Program-made: the position numbers and the translations under genes | Assembly: GCA_964006375.1 (NCBI GenBank) | Contig: OZ023265.1 | Span: forward strand, 155,722,547 to 155,786,546 | Reading direction: 5' to 3' | From: Tillus elongatus | Taxonomy: Eukaryota; Arthropoda; Insecta; Coleoptera; Cleridae | DNA: 64,000 nt | Part shown: one piece after another, positions 38,365 to 50,924 of the stretch | Layout: each line of letters starts with the position of its first letter | Numbering within the stretch: position 1 is the stretch's first letter | Notes under the pieces: model-generated | What the model was told of the DNA's origin: nothing | What the model saw: only the letters and a program-made list of their open reading frames with translations | The model's database searches: none

Positions 38365-40857
38365 CTATCGTACCGTGGGTGTTGACAAGGAGGAAAGAGG
38401 CAGCTTGTTAATTCTGGACTTGAAGGTTTGGAGGTTCGGAGGAGAAGAAAAAACATGTGCCGGCAAGGAATTCCACAACTTGGAAGTCCTCGGGACAAAA
38501 GAGCGGGCATAACAAGATGTTCTATGTCTGGTGACCTGGACATTAAAAGGGTGCATTCGCTCTGTTCCCCTGGTAGATCTGCAGGGGGCAGCAGGTGGGG
38601 GAATTATGGAGGAAAGCTCCTCTGAGCAGTGCCCGTGCAGGTATCTATAAAAGAGAGAGAGGTCACCAACGGCACGTCGGTGGGCAAGGGATGGAAGCCT
38701 TTGGGTGAGGGTAGGGTCACCAATGAGACGTATAGCTCTCTTTTGAATGGAGTCCAGGATAGCGAGTGTAGAAGCGGCAGCTGCACCCCAGATGTGGGAG
38801 CAGTATTCGAGGTTTGGCCTTATTTGTGAAGTGTATAAGGTATAGAGATTAGTTGGTGAAAAGTATTTGCGAGCCCGGAAGAGGAAACCCAATTTCTTAG
38901 CAGCCGCTTCTGCAATTGATGTAACATGTTGGTGCCAATTAAGATTTCGATCCACAGAAATGCCAACAAGAGAAAAGGACTCATTACTTTGAATAACTTG
39001 GTTGTTCATTGTGATGGGTCTAGGGCTGTTGTATCTCTTGTGAGAAAGAAAGCAAGACTTAGTTTTGGTGGGGTTGAATTGTACAAGATTTCTACTTCCC
39101 CAGTCTAATATTTTTTGGAGGTCTACGGAGACAGAACCCTCCATGAGTCTGCGATCCTCATCTAATTGGGCTAAAGAGACAGGCTTAGAATATTGTATAT
39201 TTGAGTGGAGGGCGCTGTCGTCCGCGTAACTGTGAACTGGGTTGGATGTGCTAGAGAGGAGGTCATTGATGTGGAGAAGAAACAAAGTAGGGGCTAAAGC
39301 TGAACCTTGAGGAACTCCTGCATTAATTGGATACAGTTTAGAGGGATGGCCATCCACAACAACAGATATGCTCCTGTTGGAGAGGAAATTTGCTGTCCAG
39401 GTACAAAGTTTTGGTGGTAGGCCATAGGCCGGAAGTTTATTAAGCAGCGCTGCGTGCCAGACCTGGTCGAATGCTTTGGATATGTCTAGAGCAACAATCT
39501 GGGATTCACTGTGTTGTTCCATAGACTTGTTCCAAGAATGGGTGACAAAGGAAAGGAGGTCGGCAGTCGATCTGCGCTGACGGAATCCATACTGCCTGTC
39601 GTGGATTAGACTGTGTTTTTCAAGGAATTTTAGTAGTTCGGTGTTTATATACTTTTCCATCACTTTAGAGATGACTGAAAGGAGAGAAATAGGCCTGTAG
39701 TTGCTAGGAAGCGCTTTGGATCCTTTCTTGGTGATGGGTTGTACTCGAGCAGTTTTCCAGTTACTAGGGAATATGCCTTTATTGTAAGATATCTGAAACA
39801 GACGAGTCAGGACAGGAGCAAGTTCTGGTGCGCATTTTTTGAGAACAATTGCTGGGATCTCGTCAAGGCCAGAGGCTTTCCTGGTATTAAGAGAAGAGAG
39901 CATCTTTCGTACCTTTTTAGTTTTGAAAATGATATCAGTCATTTTATGCGCGACATTGGGGACTGTTGGTGGTTGAACATTTGGAGGTGGGTTGAGAGTA
40001 GAATTTCCGGCGAACAACGAAGCAAAAAGTTCAGCCTTGCCCAGGGCGGTAGAAACAATTTCATCGCCTGAGACAAGAGGGGGGAACGTGCTCTTGCAGA
40101 AATTATTCCCAATAGACTTAGCAAGAGTCCAGAAGGGTTTGCCGCCGTTGGAGCTTGAGAGGACTTTGTTTTTGATGTGGTTATTAAACGAGTTTTTTGC
40201 CTCAGAAAGAATGCGGACATAGCTGTTTCTTGCGTCGTTGAATGCTTGACGATTTTCTTGACTGGGATTGTGTAGAAGCGTTTTGTGAGCTTGGACCTTT
40301 TCAAGTCTGGCCTTGTCACAGGATTTAGAGAACCAGGGCTTTTGAGTGGCTGAAGAGGTTTTCTGTGTACGTGGAATAAATAATTCCATGCCAGCTTGGA
40401 TAATTTCGGTGACGTTTTGTGAGATATCAGAGGGGTCAGGATAAGAGAAGCAGACAGACGCCCATGGAAATGAGGAAAAGTAATCCCGCATTTCGTCCCA
40501 GTTTGCAGAGTTGTAGTGCCAAACGATACGTGGGTGTGATGACTGTGTGACCTCGGGTTGCATTGCACAGGAAGCAGTGACCATGCCGTGGTCTGAGCGA
40601 CCAAGGGGGGCGGTGACCGATATCTTATAGCATTCAGGATTTGTAGTAAGAAGGAGATCCAAGGGATTTGAGCTGTGTGTTGGGATACGAGGAAAGTAAG
40701 TAGGTTGCTGAACCATATTGGCCAAAGAATTGCTGACTGCAAAGGCCTCCGCTGCTCTCCCTTGTGGATCGGTTTTTGAAGATCCTAGCCATTCCTTATT
40801 ATGGACATTAAAGTCGCCAAGAATAGTGACCTCGGAGGAAGGATATTCAGAAATCAA
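38365..40857 (-). CDS. LINE ORF2: endonuclease C-terminal part and reverse transcriptase, 830 aa
   Basis: Drives target-primed reverse transcription of the LINE. The endonuclease part shows ILGDFN (residues 12-17) and GRSDHG (86-91), two catalytic blocks of the APE-type fold. The upstream part with LLFLTETQ lies in another frame at about 41230-40900, joined by one frameshift near 40900. The reverse transcriptase runs from about 365: NYRPISLLSVISKVMEKYIN (386-405), QYGFRQRRST (422-431), ALDISKAFDQVWH (456-468), INAGVPQGSALAPTLF (511-526) and the catalytic SYADDS (543-548). No RNase H follows. The C-terminal ~150 residues (HIWGAAAAS, LWNSLP) are the usual arthropod Jockey/CR1 tail. The 830-codon frame has no stop, but the endonuclease frameshift and 5' truncation make it incomplete. 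Confidence 0.9.
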   Translation of the reverse strand: MISEYPSSEVTILGDFNVHNKEWLGSSKTDPQGRAAEAFAVSNSLANMVQQPTYFPRIPTHSSNPLDLLLTTNPECYKISVTAPLGRSDHGMVTASCAMQPEVTQSSHPRIVWHYNSANWDEMRDYFSSFPWASVCFSYPDPSDISQNVTEIIQAGMELFIPRTQKTSSATQKPWFSKSCDKARLEKVQAHKTLLHNPSQENRQAFNDARNSYVRILSEAKNSFNNHIKNKVLSSSNGGKPFWTLAKSIGNNFCKSTFPPLVSGDEIVSTALGKAELFASLFAGNSTLNPPPNVQPPTVPNVAHKMTDIIFKTKKVRKMLSSLNTRKASGLDEIPAIVLKKCAPELAPVLTRLFQISYNKGIFPSNWKTARVQPITKKGSKALPSNYRPISLLSVISKVMEKYINTELLKFLEKHSLIHDRQYGFRQRRSTADLLSFVTHSWNKSMEQHSESQIVALDISKAFDQVWHAALLNKLPAYGLPPKLCTWTANFLSNRSISVVVDGHPSKLYPINAGVPQGSALAPTLFLLHINDLLSSTSNPVHSYADDSALHSNIQYSKPVSLAQLDEDRRLMEGSVSVDLQKILDWGSRNLVQFNPTKTKSCFLSHKRYNSPRPITMNNQVIQSNESFSLVGISVDRNLNWHQHVTSIAEAAAKKLGFLFRARKYFSPTNLYTLYTSQIRPNLEYCSHIWGAAAASTLAILDSIQKRAIRLIGDPTLTQRLPSLAHRRAVGDLSLFYRYLHGHCSEELSSIIPPPAAPCRSTRGTERMHPFNVQVTRHRTSCYARSFVPRTSKLWNSLPAHVFSSPPNLQTFKSRINKLPLSSLSTPTVR

Positions 40858-41250
40858 ATTGTCGGTTTTTTCAGAAAGGTAGTCAAAGAGCTGGACAAGT
40901 TGTTGTCAGAAAGTGACCGGTAAATGCAACAGATGAATTTAGTTGCAGCCCTGAGAGAGAGTTTTATCCATAGTATGTCTTTTCTTCCAGCTTCTAAATT
41001 GGGAAGTCTGGTGCAGGGTAGATTGCTACGGACGTATGCGCACACGCCTCCATGCAATCTAAAGGCAGTAAGGAGCTCATACCCCGGGAAATTAAGGTGA
41101 TTAGTGGCTGTTTTGGCACTGATTTGGGTTTCGGTGAGGAAGAGGAGTTGGGGCCTGTTAGCCTGGAGGAAATGGTGGACGGAGTTCAGGTTAGAATTTA
41201 GGCCACATATATTCGAAAACGATATGTTAAATCTTGATGTTGGCGCCCCC
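40854..41250 (-). pseudogene. LINE ORF2 N-terminal part in a shifted frame
   Basis: Continuous with the 830-aa frame apart from a frameshift near 40900. It reads SFSNICGLNSNLNSVHHFLQ, RPQLLFLTETQISAKT, then GGVCAYVRSNLPCTRLPN and FICCIYRSLSD, all standard for the first half of an APE-type LINE endonuclease including the catalytic Glu in TET. Confidence 0.85.
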
Positions 41251-41804
41251 TGTACACAATGACTTTTTCCGTAGAATGCAGTTATAAGCCAAAAACTGAA
41301 ATAGTTCGAGCACCACGCAGTTAGCAGAGGTCTTTCGAAACTGCAAATTTGGTTCTACACTCTTAGTATCTTAACAACATCGAAAACAATCAGAACAATG
41401 CAATGTTTTGCGACCTACGATGTGTTAAATTACTGGCCTATAAGTGCGCGTGTCAGTAGTTCTATCGACTTCTAATTAAATATTGTTACTTTACATCACT
41501 AGTGAAGCATCCGGTTTAGATATTTATTTGAGGTTTCACTTACAAGGTACGTAAACTGTAATTGTATCCGAAACACAGACTTAAAAGCGTTATATGTTCT
41601 CACATGCGGTAGTATAAAGACAAGCGTACAAAATTATTGTCAATATTTGTGTTGAATATATCAAACAACATCCTACAATTACCTTCTGATCTTGGTAAAC
41701 ACTGAGATGGAAGTGTATCGATTTTGATCATGCACGTGTATCAACGTTGTGCCTTTGTATTTTGTTGAATTTGTCTATTATTCAGTTGCTAGTAGGAAAA
41801 TAAC

Positions 41805-42025
41805 AAACATTCGGGACGCAACAAGCGTTATAGAAGTGAAAATTTTCATTAGAATTGTACACTAGGTCACATTAATAAAATTAATATTTTAACCTTAAAC
41901 AGACTTCGAAGATCGATTTTAGAGGTCCTAGTATGCGCAGATTTACAGAATTCTTTCAAAAGCGTTATCATCGATATCTCTGTATGATTAAAAAAGCTTG
42001 TGTTCTAACTTCTTTTGGAAAAATT
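41805..42025 (+). repeat. GCAGCAAGTGCG-family fragment
   Basis: Starts CGGGACGCAACAAGCG (41814), then GTGAAAATTTTCATTAG, and continues to GATCGATTTTAGAGGTCC and TTTCAAAAGCGTTATCATCG. It links the two repeat words seen separately beside (TA)n arrays, showing that they belong to one family. No (TA)n is present here. Confidence 0.65.
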
Positions 42026-42040
42026 GCCTAAAACTCAAGT

Positions 42041-42545
42041 TTATATGAAGCTATAAAATTTAATTTTGCTATATGCAGAGAAAGCATTATTTTGTAACGA
42101 ATTGATGTATTTGTGGAAATTTACCCTTTGATTGAGGTGTGCGCCTAGGTATTTCACATTATTTGTTGGCTGTATTTGCTGCTGTGATATCTTTAGTGGT
42201 GTAAAAATTTTAATAGTTTTTTTGCTAAAGATTATGTTCTCGGATTTAGAGGTGTTTAATTTAATTTTATATTTGTCATGGTATCTTTGTAGTATGACTA
42301 AATGGATTTGTATCTGTTTGCTGGCGACATGTCTGGAGAATGAGTGTACGTATATCGCAGTGTCATCGGCGTACATGGCCAATTTAGTTTTCTCAAACTG
42401 TGGAATATCTGCGAGATAGTAGATAAAGAGTGTTGGACCTAGTACTGAATCCTGGGGAACTCCTGCATTGATGTTTTTTTGTGTGAGAGGCAGTTATTTA
42501 TTTTAACGTGGAATGTTCTGTTGGTGAGATAGCTAGGATCTTCAA
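42041..42545 (-). pseudogene. Second LINE family: RT palm fragment
   Basis: On the - strand: SYLTNRTFHVKINN, then INAGVPQDSVLGPTLFIYYL and MAMYADDTAIYVHSF, then KLNTSKSENIIFSKK and NNVKYLGAHLNQRVNFHKYI. YADD is catalytic, and the downstream KYLGAHLN block is Jockey-like. The sequence is clearly different from the six-copy family. It is cut off upstream by LINE copy 3. Confidence 0.85.
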
Positions 42546-42557
42546 AAACCTATCCAC

Positions 42558-44470
42558 AAGAGAGCTTCTATGCAATCCCAGTCAAGAAAACCGTCAAGCA
42601 TTTAACGACGCAAGAAATCGCTATGTCCGCATTTTTTCTGAGGCAAAAAACTCGTTTAATAACCAAATCAAAAACAAAGTCCTCTCAATCTCCAACGGCA
42701 GCAAACACTCCTGGACTCTTGCTAAATCTATTGGGAATAATTTCTGCAAGCGCACGTTCCCACATCTTGTTTCAAGGGATGAAATTGTTTCTACCGCCCT
42801 GGGCAAGGCTGAACATTTTTCCTCGTTGTTCGCCGGCAATTCTACTCTCAACCACCTCCGGATGTTCAACCACCAACAGTCCCCAATGTCGCGCATAAAA
42901 TGGCGGATATCATTTTCAAAACTAAAAAGGTACGAAAGTTTCTCCCTTCTCTTAGTACCAGGAAAGCCTCTGGCATTGGCGAGATTCCAGCAATTGTTCT
43001 CAAAAAATGGGCACCAGAACTTGCTCCTGTCCTGAGTCGTCGGTTTCAGATATCTTACAACATATGCATATTCCCTAGTAACTAGGAAACCTCTCGAGTA
43101 CAACTCGTCCCCAAGAAAGGATCCAAATCGCTTATTAGCAACTACAGGCCTATTTATTTCCTTTCAGTCGTCTCTAAAGTGATGGAAAAGTATATAAACA
43201 CCGAATTACTAAAATTTCCTGAAAAACACATTCTAATCCACGACAGGCATGGATTTCGTCAGGGCTGATCAACTGCCGACCTCCTTTCCTTTGTCACCCG
43301 TTCTATGGAACTACACGGTGAATCCCAGATTGTCGCTCTAGACATATCCAAAGCATTCGACCAGGTCTGGCACGCATCGCTGGTTAATAAACTCTCGGCC
43401 TATGGCCTGCCACCAAAACTCTATACCTGGACAGCAAATTTCCTCACCAACCGGAGCATTTCTGTTCTAGTGGAGGGACATTCCACTAAACTGTATCCAA
43501 TTAATGCAGAAGTGCCTCAAGTTTCAGCTTCAGCCCCTATTTTTTTCTTATCCACATCAATGACCTCCTCTCTAGAACACCCAACCCAGTTCACAGTTAC
43601 GCGGATGACAGCACCTTCCACTCAAATATACAATATACTAAGCCTGTCTCTTTAGCCCAATAAGATGAGGATCGCAGACTCATGGAGGGTTCTGTCTCTG
43701 TGGATCTCCAAAAAATATTGGACTGGGGAAGTAGAAATCTTGTACAATTCAACTCCACCAAATCTCAGTCTTGCTTTCTATCTCATAAGAGAGACACCAG
43801 CCCTAGACCCATCACAATGAACAACCAAGTCATTCAAAGTAATGAGTCCTTTTCTCTTGTTGGCATTTCTGTGGATCTAAATCTCAATTGGCACCAACAT
43901 GTCACATCAATTGCACAAGCGGCGGCTAAGAAATTAGGTTTCCTCTTCCGGGGTCAAAAATACTTTTCACCAGCTAATCTCTATACCTCCTCCCACATCT
44001 GGGGTGCCGCTGCCGCTTCTAAACTAGCTATCCTAGACTCCATTCAGAAGAGAGATATACGTCATATCGGTGACCCTACCCTCATCCAAAGGCTGACATC
44101 CCTTGCCGACCGACGTGCCGTTGGTGACCTCTCTCTCTTTTATAAATATCTGCACGGGCAATGATCAGATGAGCATTCTTCCATAGTTTCTCCACCTGCT
44201 GCCTCCAACAGATCTACCAGGGGAAGAGGGCGAATGCACCCTTTTACTGTCCAGGTCACCAGACATAGAACATCTTGTTATGCCCTCTCTTTTGTCCCGA
44301 GGACTTCAAAGTTGTGGAATTCCTTGCCGGCACATGATTTTCCTTCTCCTCCGAACCTTCAAGTCCAGAATTAACAAGTTGCCTCTTTCCTCCTTCTCGA
44401 CACCCACGGTATTATAGTATTTAGGCTGTGAGCCCTCGTGATGTGTTGTTGAAATAAAAAAAAAAAAAAA
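42558..44470 (+). mobile_element. Jockey/CR1-type LINE, copy 3
   Basis: 5'-truncated copy starting in the linker (GCTTCTATGCAATCCCAGTC at 42561) and ending in a poly-A run (44456-44470). It is inserted beside or into the older Jockey-like RT fragment. It is the only copy of this family on the + strand. Confidence 0.92.
42560..44390 (+). pseudogene. LINE ORF2 remnant, copy 3
   Basis: Fragments in several frames: FNDARNRYVRIFSEAKNSFN (about 42600), KASGIGEIPAIVLKKWAPEL (about 42960), a stop in the FRQG block near 43268, VALDISKAFDQVWHASLVNK (about 43320), INAEVPQVSA (GVPQG lost, about 43505), a YADD remnant in a shifted frame near 43600, and LDWGSRNLVQFN to YLHGQ (43682-44164). Multiple disabling changes are present. 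Confidence 0.88.
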
Positions 44471-45374
44471 GAAATATGACCATATTTGTGTGGATTTCAC
44501 CACGTATTGCGTATTCAGTGACTTGCCAAATTATATAAACTGCCAAATAATATGAACTGTCAAATTGTGGACGTTGTGCTTATGTCAATGGAAATATTGA
44601 TAAGATAATAGACGCTCCTATAAAATTGCAACGAAGACGCTAGGAATATTCATTTTGGTGCTAAGGAAATTAGTTAACTAACCGATAGAAGTTTATCGTT
44701 TAGCGATAAGGTTGTGGACCTACTCTTAGAAATAATAGAGTGGTGTCTTCCCAAAATTTAAGGTGTTGATCCGATCAAAGTCCAAATTGCAAAAGGGTAT
44801 GTTTCCGTATTTATTATGAACACTCTGTTTAAGATATGCGAATGATATTGTGTGAAGTGATAAACTCCAAAAACGTCATTTTTTTCATTTGTTTGCACTC
44901 AAGTTGTGAACACTCGGTATTAGTTTCGATATTGAAACTTGGGATTTGTGGGTTAGAGATAGTTTGTTTTCCGTAAAAAAATGCCTATTAAGTCTAAGCC
45001 CTTTTGGGGTCACATTTTTTTATCGCAGTAGGCTCTAGAAAAGCGAATCCTAAAGTAATGCATACCAGAATGTAGAGCTTTTGGAGTACTTTACTAAAAA
45101 AACTTGATAATAGGCCATCCCGTTATAAAATAATGAATTGTCGCCATTTAAGTGAAACAGACAGTATATGAAAAATTATTAAAATTATACGTGGAAACGA
45201 AAAGCACTGATCTGCTAAGTAAAGGCACTGTTTACTCAGTAGGAGCTTGTGATACCTCCTGTGAAAGATATCTTCATTCCCTCTCCAAAAGTGCTACGGT
45301 TTTGAAATTTCTTGCAAAAATTAATAACCAAACCCGTTTTTGTGTTGATAATGAGACACAATAGAAAACGAATC
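44471..45374. other. Stretch without recognised features
   Basis: AT-rich. A 70-codon frame at 45152-45364 shows no known motif. The right part may be degraded TIR of the old DD41D-type copy that follows, but I could not align it convincingly. Confidence 0.4.
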
Positions 45375-47190
45375 AATCTTAATCTAGATGTTCAAAATGC
45401 ATGCCCTGAAACATCTTGGCAGTACCTTTATTGTAAATAAAAATGTCATCTAACGTTAATCAACATCTGGCGCATGAAATAGCTAATGGCAATCGTCATT
45501 CTTCTTCTTAAGTCGGTTCAATCGTAAGGTTTAGTTTTTTATTCCATACTTTTTACATATTCCCAGAAAAAGAAGGCTAGTGGCGAAGGTGATCGTTTTT
45601 TTTTTATATTATAACAACACACCATGAGGGCTTACAGCCTAAATACTATCGTACCGTGGGTGTCGACAAGGACGAAAGAGGCAACTTGTTAATTCTGGAC
45701 TTGAAGGTTCGGAGGAGAATGAAAAATATGTGCCGGCAAGGAATTCCACAACTTGGAGGTCCTCGGGACAAAAGAGCGCACATAACAAGATGTTCTATGT
45801 CTGGACAGTAAAAGGGTACATTCGCTCTGTTCCCCTGGTAGATCTATTGGGGCAGCAGGTGGAGGAACTATGGAAGAAAGCTCCTCTGAGCAGTGCCCGT
45901 GTAGATATCTATAAAAGAGAGAGAGAGAGAGGCTCGTCGGTGGGCAAGATATGGCAGCCTTTGGGTGAGTGTAGCGTCACCGATGAGACGCATGGCTCTC
46001 TTTTGAATAGAGTCCAGGATAGCGAGTGTAGAAGCGGCAGCGGCACCCTAGATGTGGGAGCCGTATTCGAGGTTTGGCCTTATTTGTGAAGTATATAAGG
46101 TATAGAGATTACATGGTGAAAAGAATTTGCGAGCCCGGAAGAGGAAACCTATTTTCTTAGCAGCCGCTTCTGCAATTGATGTGACATGTTGGTGTTAATT
46201 GAGATTTCGATCCACAGAAGTGCCAATAAGTGAAAAGGACTCATTACTTTGAATAACTTGGTTGTTCATTGTGATAGGTCTAGGGCTGGTGTATCTCTTA
46301 TGAGATAGAAAGCAAGAATCAGATTTGGTGGAGTTTAATTGTACAAGATTTCTACTTCCCCAGTCTAATATTTTTTGGAGATCCACAGCGACAGAACCCT
46401 CCATGAGTCGGCGATCTTCATTTAATTGGGCTAAAGAGACAGGCTTAGAATATTGTATATTTGAGTGGAGGGTGCTGTCGTCCGCGTAACTGTGAACTGG
46501 GTTGGATGTGCTAGAGAGGGGGTCATCGATGTGGATAAGAAACAAAGTAGGAGCTAAAGCTGAACCTTGACGGACTCCTGCATTAATTGGATACAGTTTA
46601 GAGGAATGGCCATCCACGACAACAGAAATGTTCCGGTTGGAGAGGAAATTTGCTGTACAGGTACAGAGTTTTGGTGGTAGGCCATAGGCCGGTAGTTTAT
46701 TAGGCAGCACTGCGTTCCAGACCTGGTCGAATGCTCTGGATATGTCTAGAGCGACAAGCTGACCATTCCAACAATCCTCGCTTTCCTATTCACCGATTAG
46801 GAAATATTATGTCGACATACTGCCGCACATTAATTTGGTAATGTGCTGGTGTTCCATCCTGCTGAAACATAAAATGGTAATAATATGGTTCCAACAGATA
46901 TAAATCTGTTGGAACTTGTGGGTTTGCTTGATTAGGATATCAGTTTGACAAAGTTGGTACGACATTATTTTGAAACAGTGTTTGGTTTACAACTGTTCCT
47001 GTCCAAACATTAAACTTTTCAAAGTATTGCGTGATCTTTTCTCATCCAGTGTTGGATTTTATTTAGACAGTAGCGAAAATTTTGACGATAATTTTTGCCG
47101 TGAAGTGTAAAACTGCACTCATTAGAAAAGAAAACATGTTCTTGTTGGATAACATTGTTATCTAACATTTTCATCATTTGGCATCATCGA
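45375..47190 (-). pseudogene. Old relative of the DD41D transposase, split by a LINE
   Basis: Bases 45375-45595 and 46759-47190 align with 26.19-26.86 kb of intact element E. ATGTTCAAAATGC, TGGCAGTACC, GTAAAACTGCACTCATTAGA and GAACTTGTGGGTTTGCTTG have direct counterparts, in the same order and strand. Many substitutions and small indels destroy the frame. A LINE copy (45596-46758) separates the two halves at a position corresponding to about 26402 in element E. The N-terminal third and the TIRs were not recognised. This is an older member of the same family. Confidence 0.82.
45596..46758 (-). mobile_element. Jockey/CR1-type LINE, copy 4
   Basis: A T-run at 45596-45606 marks the 3' tail. The copy is 5'-truncated in the RT core. 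It includes the RT reading INAGVRQGSALAPTLFLIHI and SYADDSTLHSN (about 46620-46470) and the C-terminal tail in broken frames. Inserted into the old DD41D-type transposase. Confidence 0.9.
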
Positions 47191-48102
47191 CTTAATGCTG
47201 TGATAATGATGATCTTTAATGGATAATATTCTTGGACAAAACAAAATTATTAATAATTTTACAAGAAATCTGTGATTAGAAACTACGACTCAAAGCTCTA
47301 GTTTATTTAATTAACTAGACTGTTTTCTGGACCCCGAATAGAATAACATCTAAGTAAATGCGTTTGAAAAGAGACTACAACAATTTAAAATTGAACGACT
47401 GGACTGTTCGGAAGCACTTCCGTTTTTCACCCTGACTAAAGTTTCCACAAGCATAAATCTAAATTTTAAACACTCAACAAACTCTTCTTGTAAATAAACT
47501 TCAACGATAATATATGCGTCTCTCAAGCAAGAGCGTAAAACGTAAAAGAGCAAACGCCAGCTTCCTAATTTCTAGACGCATTATGTTACAATAATGTCCC
47601 GTCTTGGTTCCGAACGAGGCGTCGTATTTATCGACCGCTCTCTGGTTAGCTCAGCCGGGCCAGTAACAGGTGGAAAGTATGCCTGTACCGGTCTCCCCTT
47701 TCCTTCCAACTACCTCCCAACTCTTCTGTTTACGGGGGTTGTTTTCAAAGTGTATAATCCCAAATGAAAACTATATACTACGACGGCTTGATTATTTAAC
47801 AGAAACAACACCACGAAAACTTAGCAGCGTTTTACGACTTTAGCATACGCAAGGTATTTTTTAATATCAGCGCACGTGCTGGTCAGAGATACTGTCCTGG
47901 GGATAACTGGCCATTTGGGCATATAATGACCAAGTCTGTACAAAAAACTGTGGTAGCGAAAATCGCATCAAATATAAATTAGCAATCACTTTTTATAATA
48001 GTTATTTTTGGCCATATGTGATATCTCACAAAACGTTGATTGGGGAAAAGCTAATTAAAGTAAGGATATCATAAGGTGGAAACCAATAAACATACCAGCA
48101 GC
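47191..48102. other. Stretch without recognised features
   Basis: No coding motif. TTAGCTCAGCCGGG at about 47645-47659 resembles a pol III A box, but no B box follows at the right spacing. Confidence 0.4.
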
Positions 48103-48706
<604 letters not shown>

Positions 48707-48986
48707 AGTTGTCAAATCAAAATGTCAAAATTTTTGTGTTGTAATTAATATCAGTATTCTGGAAGAATTTTATGGTTTAAGAGGAGGAGTTATTGTAAAA
48801 TGATAGATGAACATTTAGAGTGGTAGTGAAACTGTTAGTGGCGGAAAGGAAGTTCAAAATTATTTAATATCTAACAAAATTGTAAATGTGGCAGTAGCAA
48901 GATTTGGCAGTTCCCTTTAGGCAAGTCAGAAATCAAAATTGTGTTTATTGCAAGCACAAGCATTAGGTTTATTGTACTAATAAATA

Positions 48987-48989
<3 letters not shown>

Positions 48990-49073
<84 letters not shown>

Positions 49074-49150
49074 GAAACTGACCCCGGATATGAGTTTTAG
49101 GGGTTCTAGTACGCGCTCATTTGAAAAAATTTTTGCAAAGTCTCTCCATC
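48990..49150. repeat. (TA)n array with CCCCGGATATG repeat end
   Basis: The TA array 48990-49071 is followed by AACTGACCCCGGATATGAG and GTACGCGCTCATTTGAAA, the same terminal word as the palindrome at 3.9 kb. Confidence 0.9.
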
Positions 49151-49799
49151 GATACCTTCTGTTAGTGAATTTTTTTTAATAAAAATTTACCAAAAATTAA
49201 GGGCTCGCCTATTTTTTCTCCGAAAATGTATTATAAGAAAACCTACTTACTAAACTAACTAAACTTAATAATTATTAACTATACTTACCAAGTTTTCCTC
49301 CAGTAAGTTATAGGTTATCGTAGTTAAAAAGTCCCTTAAAAAGTTAACCTTTAAATTTAAAATATCCACTGAATTAATCACAGTATCACAATTATTTTGT
49401 CCACTTATTAAGCAACACGAAGTAGCATCCATCATAATAATAATAATAATTGTCTTGTTAGAACATGTAAACAACAACGAAATGATCTAATTAAAATCAA
49501 TCCGACGCGCAGCACTACACGAAAATTACTAAACACATGCTAGACACAGACACGCTATGCCAAAATTCCACTGCAAACTGCAACAAGTGTGGAATTTGAG
49601 AGCGCACACCAGATTGCGTATTCGGTCGATTTCGACGATCCTACCCGATCATTTCACATTGAAATATCGCATTTCCTCAAGAGCGCCGAAAAATACACAC
49701 CGACGGCGACTGATGTATATATGTATATTTGGATATGGACGTATATAACGATAACGTCTGCAACCAACCATGTCTAGAGCTGCATCTTACAAATATATT

Positions 49800-50010
49800 T
49801 TGAGAATCACGGGGTGGACCATAAGTCGCTGGTGATACACATATACTTTTTTAATAGAAACCCCTTATGTTATTGCATTTTTGTATTTTCCATCGAATTA
49901 TGCGTGTTTGTAAGGAAAAAAATTGATATCAATAATCGTTTTTGAGTTATTGCAATTGTTTTGGAACTTTTCACGTTTTTGGCACCTATCACAAACATAT
50001 ATCACAAATT
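49800..50010 (+). repeat. Orphan mariner-like TIR
   Basis: Starts around GGGGTGGACC and carries CCTTATGTTATTGCATTTT and TTTTCCATCGAATTATGCG, shared with the - strand sequence at 24.1 kb. It has the look of a solo long TIR; no partner was found nearby. Confidence 0.4.
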
Positions 50011-50924
50011 GTGATACGGCGTTTTTACCAATATAGATAGCGGAGTCTCATGGAAATGACGCATATAGAGATTTTTTTGTTTGTATTACTCATCGAAACA
50101 ATCGAGCTACCATATACAGGTACACTCCAATAGTGGCTGAATTTGAAAAGTTTTCGCAGAAATGTTTTTAGTGTTTCCGTAGAAATCATTTTTTGTAAGA
50201 TTTGTGTGCTATATTGGTAATTAATGATAAATGTTTAGTAAGTTATTGTAAAAAAAAGTTGGCGAATTTTTGTGAAAAATATAATTTAGTGTAGCTTTAT
50301 TGAAGGCAATTTCTGTAAAAAAAAATGGTTAATTTTTCTTACAATTTTGGTCCTAAAGCTGTTTGTGAATAATTATATCTTGGTAGGTGTGATAGTAACC
50401 TGAAGAGGTTCGTTGGCCAGGAAAATCGGACCAGTTTTATCAGGAACTTTTAAGTTTATTTTCGAATAATGTTTGCAATTTTTGATACAGCAAAGCTGTT
50501 TTAAAGAAATAGGGTACATTGTTAGTGCTATATAGGTTTTACTGCCAACCAAATGTCCTTCTTTTAAAAACAGCCATATTTGGAATTAAAAACATTTTAA
50601 CGAAAATTCGCTACCATTACGCACTTGCTGCGTGCTGACTTTTTTTCTTTGGAGAGTTTAGCCGCCAGTCTCATCTGAAGCGGGGAGTTTATATGTGCTG
50701 CAAAGGTTCGTCAAAATAGCAAAAAGCTCACTAAACCTAGTTCTAGTAAATACCAGAAACGAAGGCGTTAGCTCCAGGTCTTCTAAACTTCTCGTGTTTA
50801 CAAAAACGTTCTACAAACATACACACAAATACACACATACACACAGACATCTTGTCACATCGTATTCTTGAATTTTACCATTTTTGGGTTCAGAAACTTT
50901 TTAAACCTGCATTTTTAATACAAT

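Larger units (their letters stand above)
38314..41260 (-). mobile_element. Jockey/CR1-type LINE, copy 1 (longest)
   Basis: The longest of six related copies. The 3' end is an oligo-T run at 38314-38325 (poly-A on the - strand), followed by the shared 3' UTR word CACCACGAGGGCTTACAGCC. The 5' end is truncated inside the endonuclease near 41260, before the leader seen in copy 2. Near-intact coding suggests a relatively recent insertion. Confidence 0.92.

Noticed and set aside
39739..40222. Antisense frames within LINE copies (also 39939-40742, 42621-43103 and 55064-55601)
   Set aside because: Shadow frames of ORF2 coding sequence; they recur in each LINE copy on the wrong strand and carry no motif.
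47640..47710. tRNA gene candidate (TTAGCTCAGCCGGG)
   Set aside because: A good A box but no B box or acceptor-stem pairing at the required distance.
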